From: Albula goreensis
Taxonomy: Eukaryota > Chordata > Actinopteri > Albuliformes > Albulidae
DNA length: 64,000 bases
Direction: 5' to 3'
NCBI GenBank assembly: GCA_022829145.1
Contig: CM040744.1
Span: 13,154,218 to 13,218,217 of the forward strand
Positions 40,056 to 54,027 of the stretch are shown piece after piece. Under the pieces are notes generated by a model, which did not search any database, was not told the DNA's origin, and saw only the letters and a program-made list of their open reading frames with translations. Every line of letters begins with the position of its first letter. The first letter of the stretch is position 1. The position numbers were made by a program, and so were the translations under genes.

Positions 40056-43000
40056 TTGGCATGTTTTTATTTAAATAAAACTGGTAATTATAATACCTCT
40101 TATTTGAATATATTTGAGCAATTTTTAGAAATGAGAATATTTAAAAAGCAACTTCCTCCAACGGTAAACCTTTTAGTGTTTTTGTGTTGCATTTCAGATA
40201 TTGTCGTTGAATTGGAATACAAAAGATACAAAAAGATCAAAATACAAAAGATCCCTTACTTTGAAACCCACTGCTTTCCTGTCCAATTTAATGCAGCAGA
40301 AGGAACCAATTTCTTAATATATTGCTCTGTCTTCTATCAAACTAAGACATAACAACTACACATGACTGCTATTTAAAAAAATAATTTCTCTGTTGCTAAT
40401 AAACCTTCATAGATGGTAAATGTGAGAGTAAAAACATTGATTTAGCTTGGTTTCTAGTTTTATTTATCCCAGCATATTGTCTGAACAGGAATGACCACAG
40501 TCTCCATTTTCATCCACCACAAAGTGTCTGAAATCCATTTTAGAATGCAACACAATTAGTCATGATAATTTTTTCAAATGCACTGATGAACCCTGATTGA
40601 CTTTTTGCGGTCAAATAACCTTTTTCAGGTAGACCCTATGCTCAGGAACAACTCTCACCATTGTTAATTCTTCTTCGATGCCAGTTTCTTTAAAGTTAAC
40701 TGTAGACAAAAATGTTAAACATGTATGGACTGGAGAATATTACTTTTTGAGCATGTTAAAGTTTTTTTTTTTTTTCTTCATTTAAGCTTGCAGCGCCAAG
40801 CAGTGCATTGCTGACTATAGCAGCCAAGCTCCAGGACTGCGAGAAAGTATCCCTTCAGGCAAATCGCTTTCGTGTCAATTCAGAATCAATTGCTCTGAAA
40901 TGGCAGGGGAATCTTTGAAGCATTGGGGCCAAAACTCATTCCTGTTTCTGGAGCACTGCAGAAAGCAGGACGTGACAATAAGGGATTACTCCAAATGTGT
41001 ATTTGTTTAATCATGAAAATTACTTAAGACAAATGCCTCATCAAAAGGGTTGAATTGCTTCATTTTGTCTTGAATACCCAATGTTTGAATAATATGCGTG
41101 CTGAAATCTTATGGCCCCCTCAAGCAGCTGTACAAAATCCCACCCTCTAATGTAGGTTTTCTTGCTGTGCATGTGGTATACTTTCACAAGCTGTGCCAAT
41201 GCTGCAAGAATCCAGGAAAGATTTTTATGGAACATGTGAAGACTTCAATATAGTTACTGAGGGCTCTGAACCTGTCTGGAGCTACGATAAGAAAGTCATG
41301 CATTGGACAAGCATGAAAAGAAAGAATTAGAATGAAGGAAAGAAATGCTTCAACAATGATGGAATATTATATTATGTTTACACAAAATATACCCATTAAT
41401 TGATTTTTGAACTGCTTTAAAAACTATGAACACTAATGTTATTGTAAAATTCCTTTGGTTTTGTAGGGCATCCCTTTGCTGAGCAGGGGATTCAAAGTCT
41501 GTTAAGAGTGCATTACATGTTTGTGTGTACTAAAGTCTGTATACAGTACACATTACAGATGTTCAAAATGCATCAAGATATGTTTTCTACTTGATTAATT
41601 TGAGGGGGCTGAGGGAAAAAGTGACACAGGATCAGAAATGAAACAAATGACTAATGTCAAAACCATTTAGCATTTCAAATCTCTGGACAGCTTTATAAAG
41701 TCCCTTAGACATGGTTAATGATGACAAGTTCATCATAGCTGTCTTTATACCACTAACTTTGACTGAGAGCCTTTTCACAAAGTTAATGTTTTTCAGATGT
41801 GTCTATCCAGATGTAACATGCATTATGTACATACCTCTATACTTTGATTTGCTCAAGTTACAGTGTTGCCAGCTTTTTTGCAGAATTTTCTTCAGTAGAC
41901 TGTGTGGGACAGTATCGTCTGGACATCCCAAGGCAAATCCACATTGGGCTTTGAAGTGGATGACTGGAGCGATACTTTCTTTACCTCGTTCCTCAACATG
42001 GCTGTCAGGATTGAAAAATTATTGCTGTTGAATTTCTAAACAAACTGGTTTGTTTTGTGTAATGCTATAATGCACAGTCTTCTATATCCAGGTCATGGGC
42101 ACTGTTTCTACATAAGTCTTTTTATTTGTGTAACAGAAACACAAACCAAGCCTCACATCAAATGCAGTCACATTAATTATACTCAAAATCAACATACCCA
42201 ACATTTTAGCTGCTATATATTCAGGTAATGCAACAAAGTATTATTTCATGACAGAGATGTGAGGATTGGCCCACTGTATTATTACTTATGGGTCTGAAGA
42301 GGGGAGGGTGTGTGAGGATGGCAAACAACTGAGGTATAACACTGTAGATTATTTGCTTTGCTTTTATATGAGAAATCAATTCAGTTGCTGAAATAAAAAA
42401 AATGATTGTGTTCTTTAATAAATAATACTGGGAGAGTGAAGATGACCTTTATATTTACAGTGTTAATGAAAGCATACTGCCAGGGACATTTTTCATTCAT
42501 ACTACAAACACTCAAACAAATACTACATTTCTTCATATTTCCACTTGCTTTTCACTTTTTGAAACCCCATAGCACCACAGAAGAAAAATAAATTCCTTAA
42601 ACTATCCTATCTGATCTGGCCCACCGCCGTTTCTGTTAAGATGAAAGAATACAGAATGGAGGCAATGTTTACCTATCTAGCAACAAAAAACTCATGGTTG
42701 CAAATTTAGTTTTGCACTCAAAGTATTCAATTTGTTTGTGATACCTAACAATTGCTCCATAGTAAAATTCCATAGTGAGCACATGACTCCAGAAATTCAA
42801 TATGTGTGAACCTTTTTTTGTTCAATGAATGTAAAGCTGTTGTTTTCTAGCAGAAATAATAAGCAGATTGTATCTATCTTTGAAGCCTAGGAGCAAAACA
42901 AGCTTTTTTAAACAGTAGAGCTTGACAAATGTTTGACCTTCCCGCTGAAAAAGGAAAGTCCTCTCGAAAATATGAGGAAAATAAGATGTAAGAAAATGCA

Positions 43001-44068
43001 CGTGGCATACTGCTTAATTTGAGCTCAGGTTCCCTTCAAAGGATCACAGCTAGATCAGTGGGCTTCCTCTTCGTATCTTTAGGCTGGATTACAGTAAGAA
43101 GGCCTTCTCTTACATCTGAAAGCCACAGCACTACATCACAAGCTCCTTTTCCGCTCTCTTCCAGCTCCTGTATCATTCTGATCCACTTGAGCATTCATAG
43201 CTATCAGGTTGTGCATCTCCCTCCTTCAAGAAGTCCAGTAGGCTGCTACCTAGGGTGAGATCAAAGTCCCTGTTGATCAATGACTCAGTGCAGAAACAAT
43301 CTAAATTTTGTTTCAATGATGGTCCATTCATTTAAAGGTATGCAAAGTGGTGAGGGGGAGATTGCGTTCTGATGATTTTTATTTGTTATCAGGGGTTCAT
43401 GAAATTAGTAATTTAGGTATAAAATCTGTACAAATCAAATCAAAAGAATTCTAGGGTCACCAAAATGAGAGGTGAGCAGATTTATTCCCACCCTCAGCTG
43501 TGTGCCTATACACATTGTGTGTACCATTGGGGCTTGGGGCTTTATGTTTTGTTCTGAACCTTTCATTAGCTGTGCATTAAACTGAGCTACATTTGACCGT
43601 TTCTACCTCCAGAAATCAAACAATGGCTAATGACCTTTGATTGTTAGCCAGCCATTTTGCATTCTGACACCTGATTCGCTGAAATTGTTTCAAGTATAAG
43701 TAAGGTGAAAAATTCCACCGATAAATATTTATACATTATATTCTCTAATCCCTCTGTGTGCGTGTGCTAGACAGAGGATTGTATCCTTATTTAGTTGTAA
43801 TAATAATAATAATAGTAATAATAATAATAATATTGAAAATAAAACTGATATCCCACATTATTTTGATTTGAATGAAAAAAAAAAAAAAAGTAACGTCAGA
43901 GACAGGGGAAACAACTGCCTGGGAAACTTTACCCCTAAGAATTCTCTACACTTGTTTACGTATTTAGTTAACCCGTATCAAGTTATGTTAAAACGTTTTA
44001 TCCAACAGCAACTGGATCTTACGAGATAATCTACGGTTGGTGTCCCTTTAGTGGAATATCAAATTAAT
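40056..44068. other. Spacer downstream of ndufs4, first part
   Basis: No supported gene on either strand. Unique, more complex blocks at 40785-40985 and 43020-43270, and a block at 43600-43700 with ACAATGG and TTGATTGTT (SOX-like) motifs, could be conserved noncoding elements; this cannot be tested here. An AAT microsatellite lies at 43799-43832. Confidence 0.5.
43799..43832. repeat. (AAT)n microsatellite
   Basis: About 11 units with one G interruption. A related ATT run lies at 44730-44751. Confidence 0.9.
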
Positions 44069-44130
44069 TTGCCTGGGCTTGACCCAACAGCTTTGCAGTT
44101 AGATAGGTGCTGTACTGACCGCTAAACCAC
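44069..44130 (-). repeat. tRNA-derived SINE-like relic
   Basis: On the minus strand GTGGTTTAGCGGTCAGTAC resembles a tRNA 5' half with A-box, and GGGTCAAGCCC resembles a B-box about 40 bases later. The middle does not fold as a clean tRNA by eye, so a SINE head or tRNA pseudogene is more likely than a working tRNA. Confidence 0.45.
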
Positions 44131-45480
44131 AAATATGCAAGGCACCAAAAAGACGCGCAGGCATGGACCCATTGAAATTGCATCCAGTCATACAAACCAG
44201 CCGTGAGGAGCCTTAGGTTTACCATAAACTAACCTCCCCGTATACCTTAGAACGCGCAAGCTTACGCCGTTACGTCGCTCTTTAGTCGAAAGAGTTAATC
44301 GATGGGTTAGCGAGAGGAGAAAAACAGAATCGGTCCTCTTTCCTGTCCCGTTTGAAGGTGATGCGACTTGGCAGCACTGGAAAAGCTTGAAGATTAATGG
44401 TGTAAAGGGGGGCTCTGACAGCCTTTCCGCTGGTCGCCGTCCTCCTGGGTGGGCCGATTGGTCTTGGATGTCACTTTTGCTACTTAATCTTGTGTATGTG
44501 AAACAGGCTGACGTGCCTGGTGAGCTTGGTCTGTCGAATTCTGCGTAGACATAAACTGCCCTCTCGTCTCATCTTGTCTCGTTTTAAATAGTTGAATTAA
44601 TATTAGAGTCGCATCATATTAAAATGGTAGTATGAAATACTCAAACTCTACAATTGTAAACATTACGTACAAAGTACTCCTCCGACTACTGACACCACCA
44701 TGTAATAATAACCATAATGATGATGATGACGATTATTATTATTATTATTAAGTAAATTGACATTTCGTGGCTATCTCAGAAGCCTAGTGTATACTGGCTG
44801 CAATGGTGACGACAGGCAAAATATTGGCTGAGCAACAGTTGTGCTGACGGAAGGCCACAGGCGAGCCACTTCACACTTGCTAGTTGCAATACGCCCTGTT
44901 GTGTATATAATTCCAAACTATGAGAATCTGTATTTTACCCCAGTCAAGGTGCAACTTACATTTTCACTTCCAGTGTCGCTGGGATGCGTTCTTCCGCAAG
45001 GATAGTTAAGTAGTATAAAACTTTTCACGGTTACCTCTTCTTATACTTAGCTACTGTCATTTAAAAATGTACCTTTTGAACCTCCGGTTTAGAGACGGTC
45101 TGATCAGTCTGTCTCATTCTTTTTATCCTTTGCACGTGAGCGTGTGAGGGGACGTTGCGAATAATCACAGCGTGCAAATCGTTGGAGTTATTTTACGGAA
45201 TTGAGGGATTCCCAGACAGATTACCGCTTTAAATGAGCAGATGTTTTCTTTCTCGCGGGTGTCTGGCGGGCATACGGGCTCCGGCCGTTTGGGTAAATCC
45301 CGCCACGGCGTTCAACTTGAATTGGCGGTGCGCTGCTCACTCGGTCTTGACGAGATGCAATTACCAACCCATTGAGTAAAGGCGAAAAGCGACGATATCC
45401 ACCTACTGTCCCCGAAATTAGACCATTAAAGGGAAATTCCACTTTCGGAGAGGGTTCATTTCCGCTCACTGACAAATAAA
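44131..45480. other. CpG-retaining intergenic block
   Basis: CpG dinucleotides are clearly more frequent than in flanking AT-rich sequence, especially at 44230-44480 and 45120-45470. No protein family is recognised; the 84-codon minus-strand frame at 45221-45475 has no resemblance to anything I know. It could be an unmethylated enhancer, a promoter of an unannotated noncoding transcript, or an old repeat. Confidence 0.35.
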
Positions 45481-48400
45481 GGGGAACTTAAAACTCCTGA
45501 AATCTCAAGATGTAATTGATAGGACAAAAATGAGGTAACATATCCCTGTTTTGGAGTAAACTATTCATTTAAGCACTGTAAATTAAATATAAAATACCCC
45601 CAGGGCTTGGACATTATAGGCCTAGTTGTTTTCACTTCCATTTTATATATGATACAGAGTAATCTGGTAGTCTGTCTTGGCCATGTTTCTTATTTGATCT
45701 TCTGTCAAATTCTGAATCTTCATATTTACACAAGAGCCATTTCATGCCACAGACAACAACGTGCAGCATCTCTTTAGTTGTTTAATTTATATAAAGGCTG
45801 ATGAAAGAGTAGTTATGTGTTTTTGGACAAGAATGATTTGTATGAATTACTAAAAATTGGCCATTTGGTGTGCAAGATCCTGATTAAATCAAAGTAAGAA
45901 TAACTAATGCCAGATAAAGTAAAACTGTTCTGCAAATTGCTGATATCTGACACTCCACAGTGTAGGAAATCATTGTCATTGGTTACAAACCAAGGCACGT
46001 TGCTGTTATTCAAACAAGAGAAAAGTATAGCTACATTTTTTAAATATTAATCAAAATCTGGTTTGTCACTCACACTATACATTTATTTGGTAACATCTGT
46101 TGATATTTTACATGGATGACTTCAGCTATGAGCTGTCAGTGTTAGCCTGCTGCCCTGTCATCTATTATCCAACTTTCAATCAGCTCTCATGGCAGTAATA
46201 CTAATTTAAACCACTTCCCAACTAAAGCAGTACCTGCTAAGATTAAGTGGGCCAAAGACTTTTCTTGCATTATTTCTTATCTTTGGACCCAGGATGCCAT
46301 TCTCTTGAATCATTCTCAAGAGAAAAAATGCAGAAACATTATTTCACATATCCTTTCCCGTTGGTGGTTTATATAGTTTCCCACAACCACTAATGCTCAC
46401 TTTAATTACATACAATAAAGGTCAAATTTGTTGGGGGAAAAAAACAGGTGTTTTCTGTCTGTGGAAATAGCGTGTTTATTTTCACTTTGAAAAAAGTTAG
46501 TTTCCTCTGTTGCGCTTAAACCATTTGTATTTGATCACTAAAAAGCAGACCACATGGTGTCGTCACCACAGATACTTTCTGCTGTAAATTGTTTGGATTC
46601 AATGAAAAGTCCACCCACTGAGCCTGGTCTGACTTTAAACCCAAATATAATGGAATACTTAATTATTTACACTGATAATGAGGAATTAATTAGCTGTTGC
46701 TTGGGTGAATACATGTGTGCATGGTTTTCCCTCTTCAAAGAAGCTGGTAAATGATGGGAACAGAGAAAATGGTTCATCTGTTTGTCTTTCCTCTAGTGTA
46801 TCCTAAATTGATCACCTTTGCAGGTTTACAGGGAAAATAGAGAATTACTGGTGGCTAAGATGTGGTACAATTGCGAAGAGGGTACCCCAGTGGGGAGAGC
46901 TGTTCTACATTTTGAGTATCAATAGCTGGGAGAGAAAGAAACCAGAAACCCCAGGAAATCTGACTAGAATACAGGCCTCAAATGTAAGCAGATACATAAA
47001 CAATAATCTTTAAAAAAATCTGCTAAATATTATAAAATATCCCTTAAAGGCCACAAAAGGATTTTTCTGTTTAGATGCATCTATTTCCTGGGTTGTGGTA
47101 TTGGAAAATTATGACATCAAAACCTACAGTCAGCCAGCATTTGAAAAGGCACGTGGTACAAAGGTTAACAGATCTTAAAAGCACTTGCCAAATATGGCTA
47201 CTGTAGCTCTTCAAAGTCCAGAGAAATCTGAAAGTAAAACAACACAGAAGAAATAAAATAAAAGCAATCAGGGGCTGACGGGTGACTGGTTCTGATAATA
47301 CACTCCACTGATGCACCCATTTCTCTGGTATTGAATCCAAACCAGCCATTACTGACTGTGCCCTGCTGCCCCACAGCAAGGTGCATAATTATGATGTCAG
47401 CCAATGGTCAACTGGATTGTTCACACTTCATCACTCAAGACTGACTCCTCTGGTCAACTGAACACCTGCAGTCTGTTTGCACTAACTGTTATTTGTCTGT
47501 ATAGCTGCACTCTCTGTGTGTTTCCTCTGTCTCATGGATTACATAGCGCAATGCAGCTATGGCAGTTGCACTCAGTGGTATTGAAAGCAATAAGACAGGC
47601 ATATGAATACAATTGGACATTCCCATACTAGGAGAAAAGACAACAAAAATTAAGGACGAAAAAAGATGGTAAGGAAAAAAGGAGACACAGTCAATTCCCT
47701 CTGCATATGGCCAAAAGAAATGCAGTGCTGTAGGACCGGACAATTCAAAATCAAAACACCATGGGTCCCCAAGTCAAGGCACAGAAACCTCCCAAGAGCA
47801 TTTCTCAAGAGCAGTGCTCAGCTGGTATCATAGGGCACAGGAAGAGGGAAATAAATCCACTGGAGCAGAGGCAGGGAAACTGCTGTGAGTGAGGGCACTT
47901 TCACCTGAGCCTAGGGACAAGAGAAAGTGAAAACTATGGTAACGCACCTGGTGGATACTTTTAGCAGGGTGATGGTAATTCTGTTTTAACACTGGGAACT
48001 GAACTGTATTATTTCAGTAACTATTCTGTCCGTGAAATGACAAGATTAAAAGTGAACTGTAATCTAAAGGGAACTCTGTAATCTATTAAGTAACCCAGAA
48101 TCTGTGAAATTTATCAAGAATATACTTTAGCCTAAGGACATTATAGGGGCCTTATGCCATGGCTCTGTTTTCCAGGCTGATATTATTTGTATTTATGACA
48201 GGAAGGAAATATTTTAGAAGCTATTCAGCATGCTGAACTGAATTAAAATGATTTGGGGAAAGTTCCTATGGTAGTGACGTGGGGATGCAAAATTAGAAAA
48301 TAAAGATGGCCAGGGCTGACAAAAATGTTACATTTCTTGTAAGTTATAACTCTCCTGTTGCATGGGAGGGGTAGCCAAAATACAGCACTGCACTGGAAGG

Positions 48401-51400
48401 CTGGCTGATCCTTATGAAAAATGAAATGTAAAAAACTTGGACAAAACAGAACATTTTGTATGTTCTGGACATTTTCAATGGGAATGCATTCCTACATTTG
48501 CAATCTCTTTCAGCTGACGATAAAAAGTTGTTCTCTTGCAGGACCATGGAAACCATTTAAGCCCCTTTAAATTCCTGCATACAGTACCAGTAACCAAAGA
48601 GCATCCCACACTGAGACCCTGTGAGATGTCAAGATATTGTAGCCTCACATTATGTTTAAAAACAAGGATTGGGAGACACCGCTGGATGAACTTTCAAAAT
48701 GGGTTTTCTCTATTATTTTTCTTGGCAGGGGGTGGAGTCAGTGTGGAAGGAGCTGGAGATATTCTCCAAACCCTGTTGTTCTCTTACAGGATACAAAGAA
48801 AACAAGTTGTATTTTTTCTTAATTAGCAGGCTGTTTTTCCTTGCATCTCACAGTTGGTTTAATGTTTGGAGGCGTTGACTGGCGAAGGATCAAGGCTCCA
48901 TTGTCAATCTTCAGTGTCAGGTCATCAATCTGTAAGGAGACTAGGAGCCAAACCACGGCAAACCAATACAGGACAAACAGTGACAAGCTCACTGGAATCT
49001 CAATTAGAAGTTATGGAGTGATGGGAAGTTAAAAAGTCTGAATCATACTTAAAAATAACTTTTAGGACACAGCCCAACAAACATAAAATATCCCCACAAT
49101 ATGCAGAACATTTCAGCTTGGTTCCTATTTTGCTGCGAGATGAGGTATTCATGAGAACATTCCCTAAACTGTCCCAGAACATCTAATGATTCCAAAAGCG
49201 TTCTATTGAGTAGAAAAACGTTCCTAGTATTTCATATACAAACTGACTGACAGCATGCACTGATGACAATCCTTCAGTCATGAGAACAAAACTATGGAGT
49301 AAAAGGATACTTATAATGTCAAATACATTATTGCAAACATTACTTCTAGTTATATTGTTTACATTATTGGCACAAATAACATAAATAACCATCCACAATT
49401 CAAATTATTTTTAAAGGCAATAGGAAGATGTTGGAATAACATTGTAAGGCCATTCCTACAATTTGTCTGCAGTGCACTGAAAGGCAAGTAAATAAAGAGA
49501 CTGTTGTTATAGGGTTTAATGTAAGCTAAATTACAACAAATCAAATACTGAGAAGGAAATGGTGGACTCTCTCTCATCACTAGGTGGTAAGAACTTTTTT
49601 TTTAAACATGAGCTTGAATTTCTCAGATTAATTAAATGGTTAATTTCAAGGACTAAATATATTACCTTGCAGGTCAGATTGAGTCTCTCATTTTCTGGAT
49701 CTCACAAATAATTATACTCGCTGTTTAACAAGTACTGTATTTGAATTTCAAACAGTTCTTTAAACAATAGAGAGACTGATATGACCTTAAAAAATCAAAT
49801 TTATGATCATGAAACCCAATGTGTTAAAAGTCAATCGGCCTACACCAACTAAATTACATGACCATTCCCTCAACTATAGGACGGCTAACCTGCAAAACTA
49901 CAAAAACAATTTTGGATGTTTAGAAAGAAGCAACCTGACCGAAACAAACCATTTTTAATTCAACCAGACCCCTTATTTATTCTTTTCAAAAAAAGTCTAA
50001 AAACCATTCACTATTATTGACCAATATATTTAAACAAGTGGAGGTGGAGGAAATGCTATACAGATATGACAAATATACAGCACCACTGGGAAAAAAATAA
50101 CAACATGCACTACGTTGTATGTGTGACTGACACTGACACTGACATCCTATCTTGCTTGGCACCATACACCTTGCTGGAACCACTTATTAAAATTGCTCTT
50201 TAATTATTTGGTCAAGTCTGCGCATTCTGCTGCAGTTTACATTACCTCTTGCTTTCATGTTATGTTTATTTTCCAAGAGGGGCTTGTTGACACGTGCGGA
50301 AACACCTTAAATTGACACTTAGGCTTCAGTTAATTTCCTGGGATAGGCAAAAAAAAAAACAATAGCACAAACAAAATGGGTCATTGTTGACTGTTAAGGC
50401 CCACCCCTCCACTCCCACCTTCCTCCTCCTGGTCAAGAACCACACAAGATGCAGAGTAGTTGTTTTTTTTTAATCCTCTGCCAGTCTATGGGGCAGTATC
50501 ACAGCTCTGGTGGCTGATCTCTGACTGGGAGGGTAGAGAAAGTGTGAAAAGAGTTCAAACCCTAGGGAAACAGGATGACAAGGACCAGCTGGAGGTCAGG
50601 GAGAACATCTGTTGCCCTTCCGGAGTGACAGACCCAAATCAACAGGCTGCAGTGACTTAACATTACTTAGCATAATGGTCCTTCCAGCTAAGGAAAACCT
50701 TTACTTATTTTCTCTGAAAGTGTTATGCTTCAATTGGTCTCCTACACAATATGCATCATTTCCCTATCGGGACTGAAAATCCGTTGTGCAGATGAGGGGG
50801 ATACTGAAGGTGTCATACAGTAATACCCACTGACAATTTTGATGAAGCCAGAAGATGGCTCTATGTAGCAAAAGTATCCCAAGTTTACATTTTTTTCAAA
50901 TTTTAAACAGAAATTTGAGCAGTTTAATTTTTTCAGAATTCTTGAAATTAGAGCAATTTGAGAGCAATTGTCCAAGCTCTAAACGGCAGCAGTTTCTCAA
51001 ACAACAACGGCCATTTCACACATGCATTTCAAATGCCCTAGCATGCCATACTGTTTTTATAATGTCCCCATTAAACAACCAGCCTTTTGTCCTCTCACAG
51101 AGGTATCTCATAAAAAGTGACATCTGGGCCATGTGCAATGATATCCTTACTTAACATGATCAGGCCGGATAACCAAGTTGTGTTTCATTGTCATGTATTT
51201 CACCAGGTGAGACTATTAAGACATTTCTCTAGCACCTCCTTTATGAACTGATGAAGTGTATGTATTTACAGAGAAATCTCCTGCAGTTATATCATTTCCC
51301 GGCAGGTCAACAGCTTGAATATCAGTTCACTGCCTGCGCTTCAACACAATAGGTTAAGGTCATCTCGCCCAGACAAGTTTATATTACCAGAGACCAATTA

Positions 51401-51420
51401 GATTGGGATTAGACACTTGA
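45481..51420. other. Spacer between ndufs4 and arl15, middle part
   Basis: AT-rich, no supported gene. Block 46560-46760 is rich in TAAT and ATTA homeodomain cores. A CTCF-like motif lies at 49577-49588. Short frames on both strands show no protein family. Confidence 0.5.
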
Positions 51421-53985
51421 GGCAGAGTACTGGCATCTCTATTTCCTGTTTTGGGGGGGGGTTCTTTCTTTCTGATGAGACCAGCGGCCCCTCTTGGACC
51501 CTGCCAGAGGCGTCCGTGAGGGGATCCTGGGCCTCATTTCCAGCGACGCTCCCATTTAGATCACGCGCTTATTACCGTGACCAGAGTGAAGCAGAGCGCG
51601 GTGAGCGGGCCCTTTCTCAGGGGCAGCAGACTGGAGAGACGCGTCTGGTGGGTGCAGAGACAGACAGACAGAGAGAGAGCAGCAGAGAAAGAGAGAAGGA
51701 GACTGGAAAACAGGATCAAAGAGTAGCCAAGGCAACCTCAGTGACACACATTGTGCTGAAGTAATGCATTTAACCCACAAGACAAACAAACAAAAAAGAC
51801 ACCCAATAGTGTAAATTAGGATGGCGGTATTTCAGTGTGTTGAATCCTAATACAGTCTGGATTTTTTTATTAAAGCTTTTCTTTGTTACTTTTACTTAAT
51901 TTAACTCATGTTAAAACTGAACTAATAATGCTTGATTAGCTTGAAGGAGACACAATTTTATATGCAATACTTAACCATGAGAATAAATCATGAGACTTCA
52001 GAAATTATAGAAACTTGAACATAACTGGCTGACGTCAAAACAAACATAGGAATAGTGAGAAAGACACTTTTATGCACTAAAAACTGCTTTGTTTTTACTG
52101 ATTGAGAGTAAAAGGTGGGTGAAATATAAGTTCATTATTGAAACAAATCGATTGAAAAATGATCTGAAAGGACTCTTCTGAGAATTCTCCAATAACAAAG
52201 GAGGAAAAGTATGGACAGGCTCTGTATATAGCCTTTATTGTCATTCATGGACAGTTAACAGCATATATTGATCCAACATATATAAAGAGCTTGTGAATGA
52301 CTGGTAGTTACCAGATAAATAGGTAACCTGACTAATTTAGAATTACCCCCCAACATACACACACACAAAACCCCTGCCAGTATGCAGGTTCAACCAAAAT
52401 GACAATCTGTACAACAAATGTAGAAATCTCTCAACATTATAAATGAATTATAAAAAAAGGCAGCTGAATTGGCTAATGGGGTATAAAATGTGGTAGATTC
52501 TATAAATATAACAAAAATACAACAAGCTTACTCTAAAATCAGGGGAAGAAAATAAAAGAAAATGTGGACAATTATTTTCATTCTTGAAACAGTGTGCAGA
52601 GACGGATTCAGACTCATGTGGCACATTTAACATTCTGAGACACAGCGTCGTAGTGCTGCACAGAGCTGAATTTTCACGGACAGCACTGGGGATCACTGGG
52701 GTGGGGGGCTGGACTACGGCGGGCGAAGCGGCTTCGGAACAGAGGTGTCAGACAGGGAGGGGTCCTCTCCGACAGTTGGAAGGCAGGAGGGCGTCAGACG
52801 GAGGGCTTGTCAGGGACAGCTGTCGCGGTCGCTGATTGATAGCGTTTGTGTTCCACCCAGAAGTGAAACGCTTTAGATGGTCTTGAGTATGAGGGCGTTT
52901 CAAATTCAAAAGCAGCGATGCCAGCAACGACCACAACAAAAACAACAACAACGGATCCCCATCAGATTCTAAGTGCGTCAAAAGGTCACTGTCTATCCCT
53001 AAGTAACACAGCTGAAATGCAATTACTTATAACTCTGTGTGCTTGTAAAAGCTTATGGCCATATATTAAATTAGGGGATTCCTATGTTTTTGGGGTATAC
53101 AGACTCCAGTCAATTTAAGGCCAACTTTTTGGTCTTTTGCTTTGCTTGCCCTATTCATGAAAAGACACTTCAGAACAACACCAATCACACTGTAAACTCT
53201 AGACATTTCCTTTCCATGCTGAGCAGATTCAGAGATGCTATCATTGTTTTAAAACAAACCCCTCATTGGTAATAATTTTACATCATGAGATGCATTCCTG
53301 AATGAATTTGTACGAGATAATACCTCCACAGTTCATACTCTGCTGTAACAGGCTATATGTGTGTTGTACAGTAGGACAACATGTATATTTTGTACTTAAA
53401 GGGGCCAGTTCTGAAAATGAGAACGGTGTTTATGACCACAATTTTAAACACTCCTTTGTGTAAATCACATAAGGCTTAAGACAAGTCTCACAACAGTACA
53501 ACATTCACTTCCCCATTCAACATAAAATAACTGATAAACTTGACAGCCATGCTCTCTGATTAACCGACACTATGTATCAATAAAATCAGGATACACAATA
53601 TAATGTCAGGATATACAATATAATGTAATCAACAGCACTGCGCAATGCACTCACAAACTGCAGACTTACAGCATTTACCCAGAAACAAAAGAGCCCATGA
53701 ACATCCTACATTTTTTAGTCAACCATGTTGTTTCAGTGAATGGCACAAACAATGGTAAACAAAATAAGTGTGTATTTATAAATGTAGGACTGCTTAAAAG
53801 TCACATAATACTTTTCTGGAACTGAATTTGTTTTGTTTTTAAACATCAGGAGCTGAACTTAGGACATGGCTGTTGGGCCATGTTTTTGTTTGCTCCATGT
53901 ATTTGGGCTTTCAGACTCTTAGCACCCTTATACACAACAACATAACCAAAAAAATGATCTGCCTGTTTGTTTTCAGTAGAGCTTC
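51421..53985. other. Spacer near the arl15 3' end
   Basis: GC-richer, CpG-containing blocks at 51430-51690 and 52580-52960 stand out from AT-rich flanks. A two-copy 20-bp direct repeat lies at 53586-53625. No gene was recognised; part of this could be a longer arl15 3' UTR if the proximal poly(A) signal is skipped. Confidence 0.4.
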
Positions 53986-54002
53986 TGGACAGGGTGTAGT
54001 TC

Positions 54003-54008
54003 TTTATT
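54003..54008 (-). terminator. arl15: Poly(A) signal of arl15 (proximal)
   Basis: AATAAA on the minus strand, only about 20 bases past the TGA at 54028-54030. If used, the 3' UTR would be about 45 bases, which is unusually short; more distal AATAAA motifs exist. Confidence 0.4.
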
Positions 54009-54027
54009 GTCCTTCAAGAGGATCACC

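Noticed and set aside
45221-45475. 84-codon minus-strand frame in the CpG-retaining block
   Set aside because: Open mainly because of CpG-rich composition; no similarity recognised.
51417-51764. 115-codon frame ending in a Glu/Arg/Ser-rich part
   Set aside because: The rear is a purine-rich simple sequence and the opposite strand is equally open.
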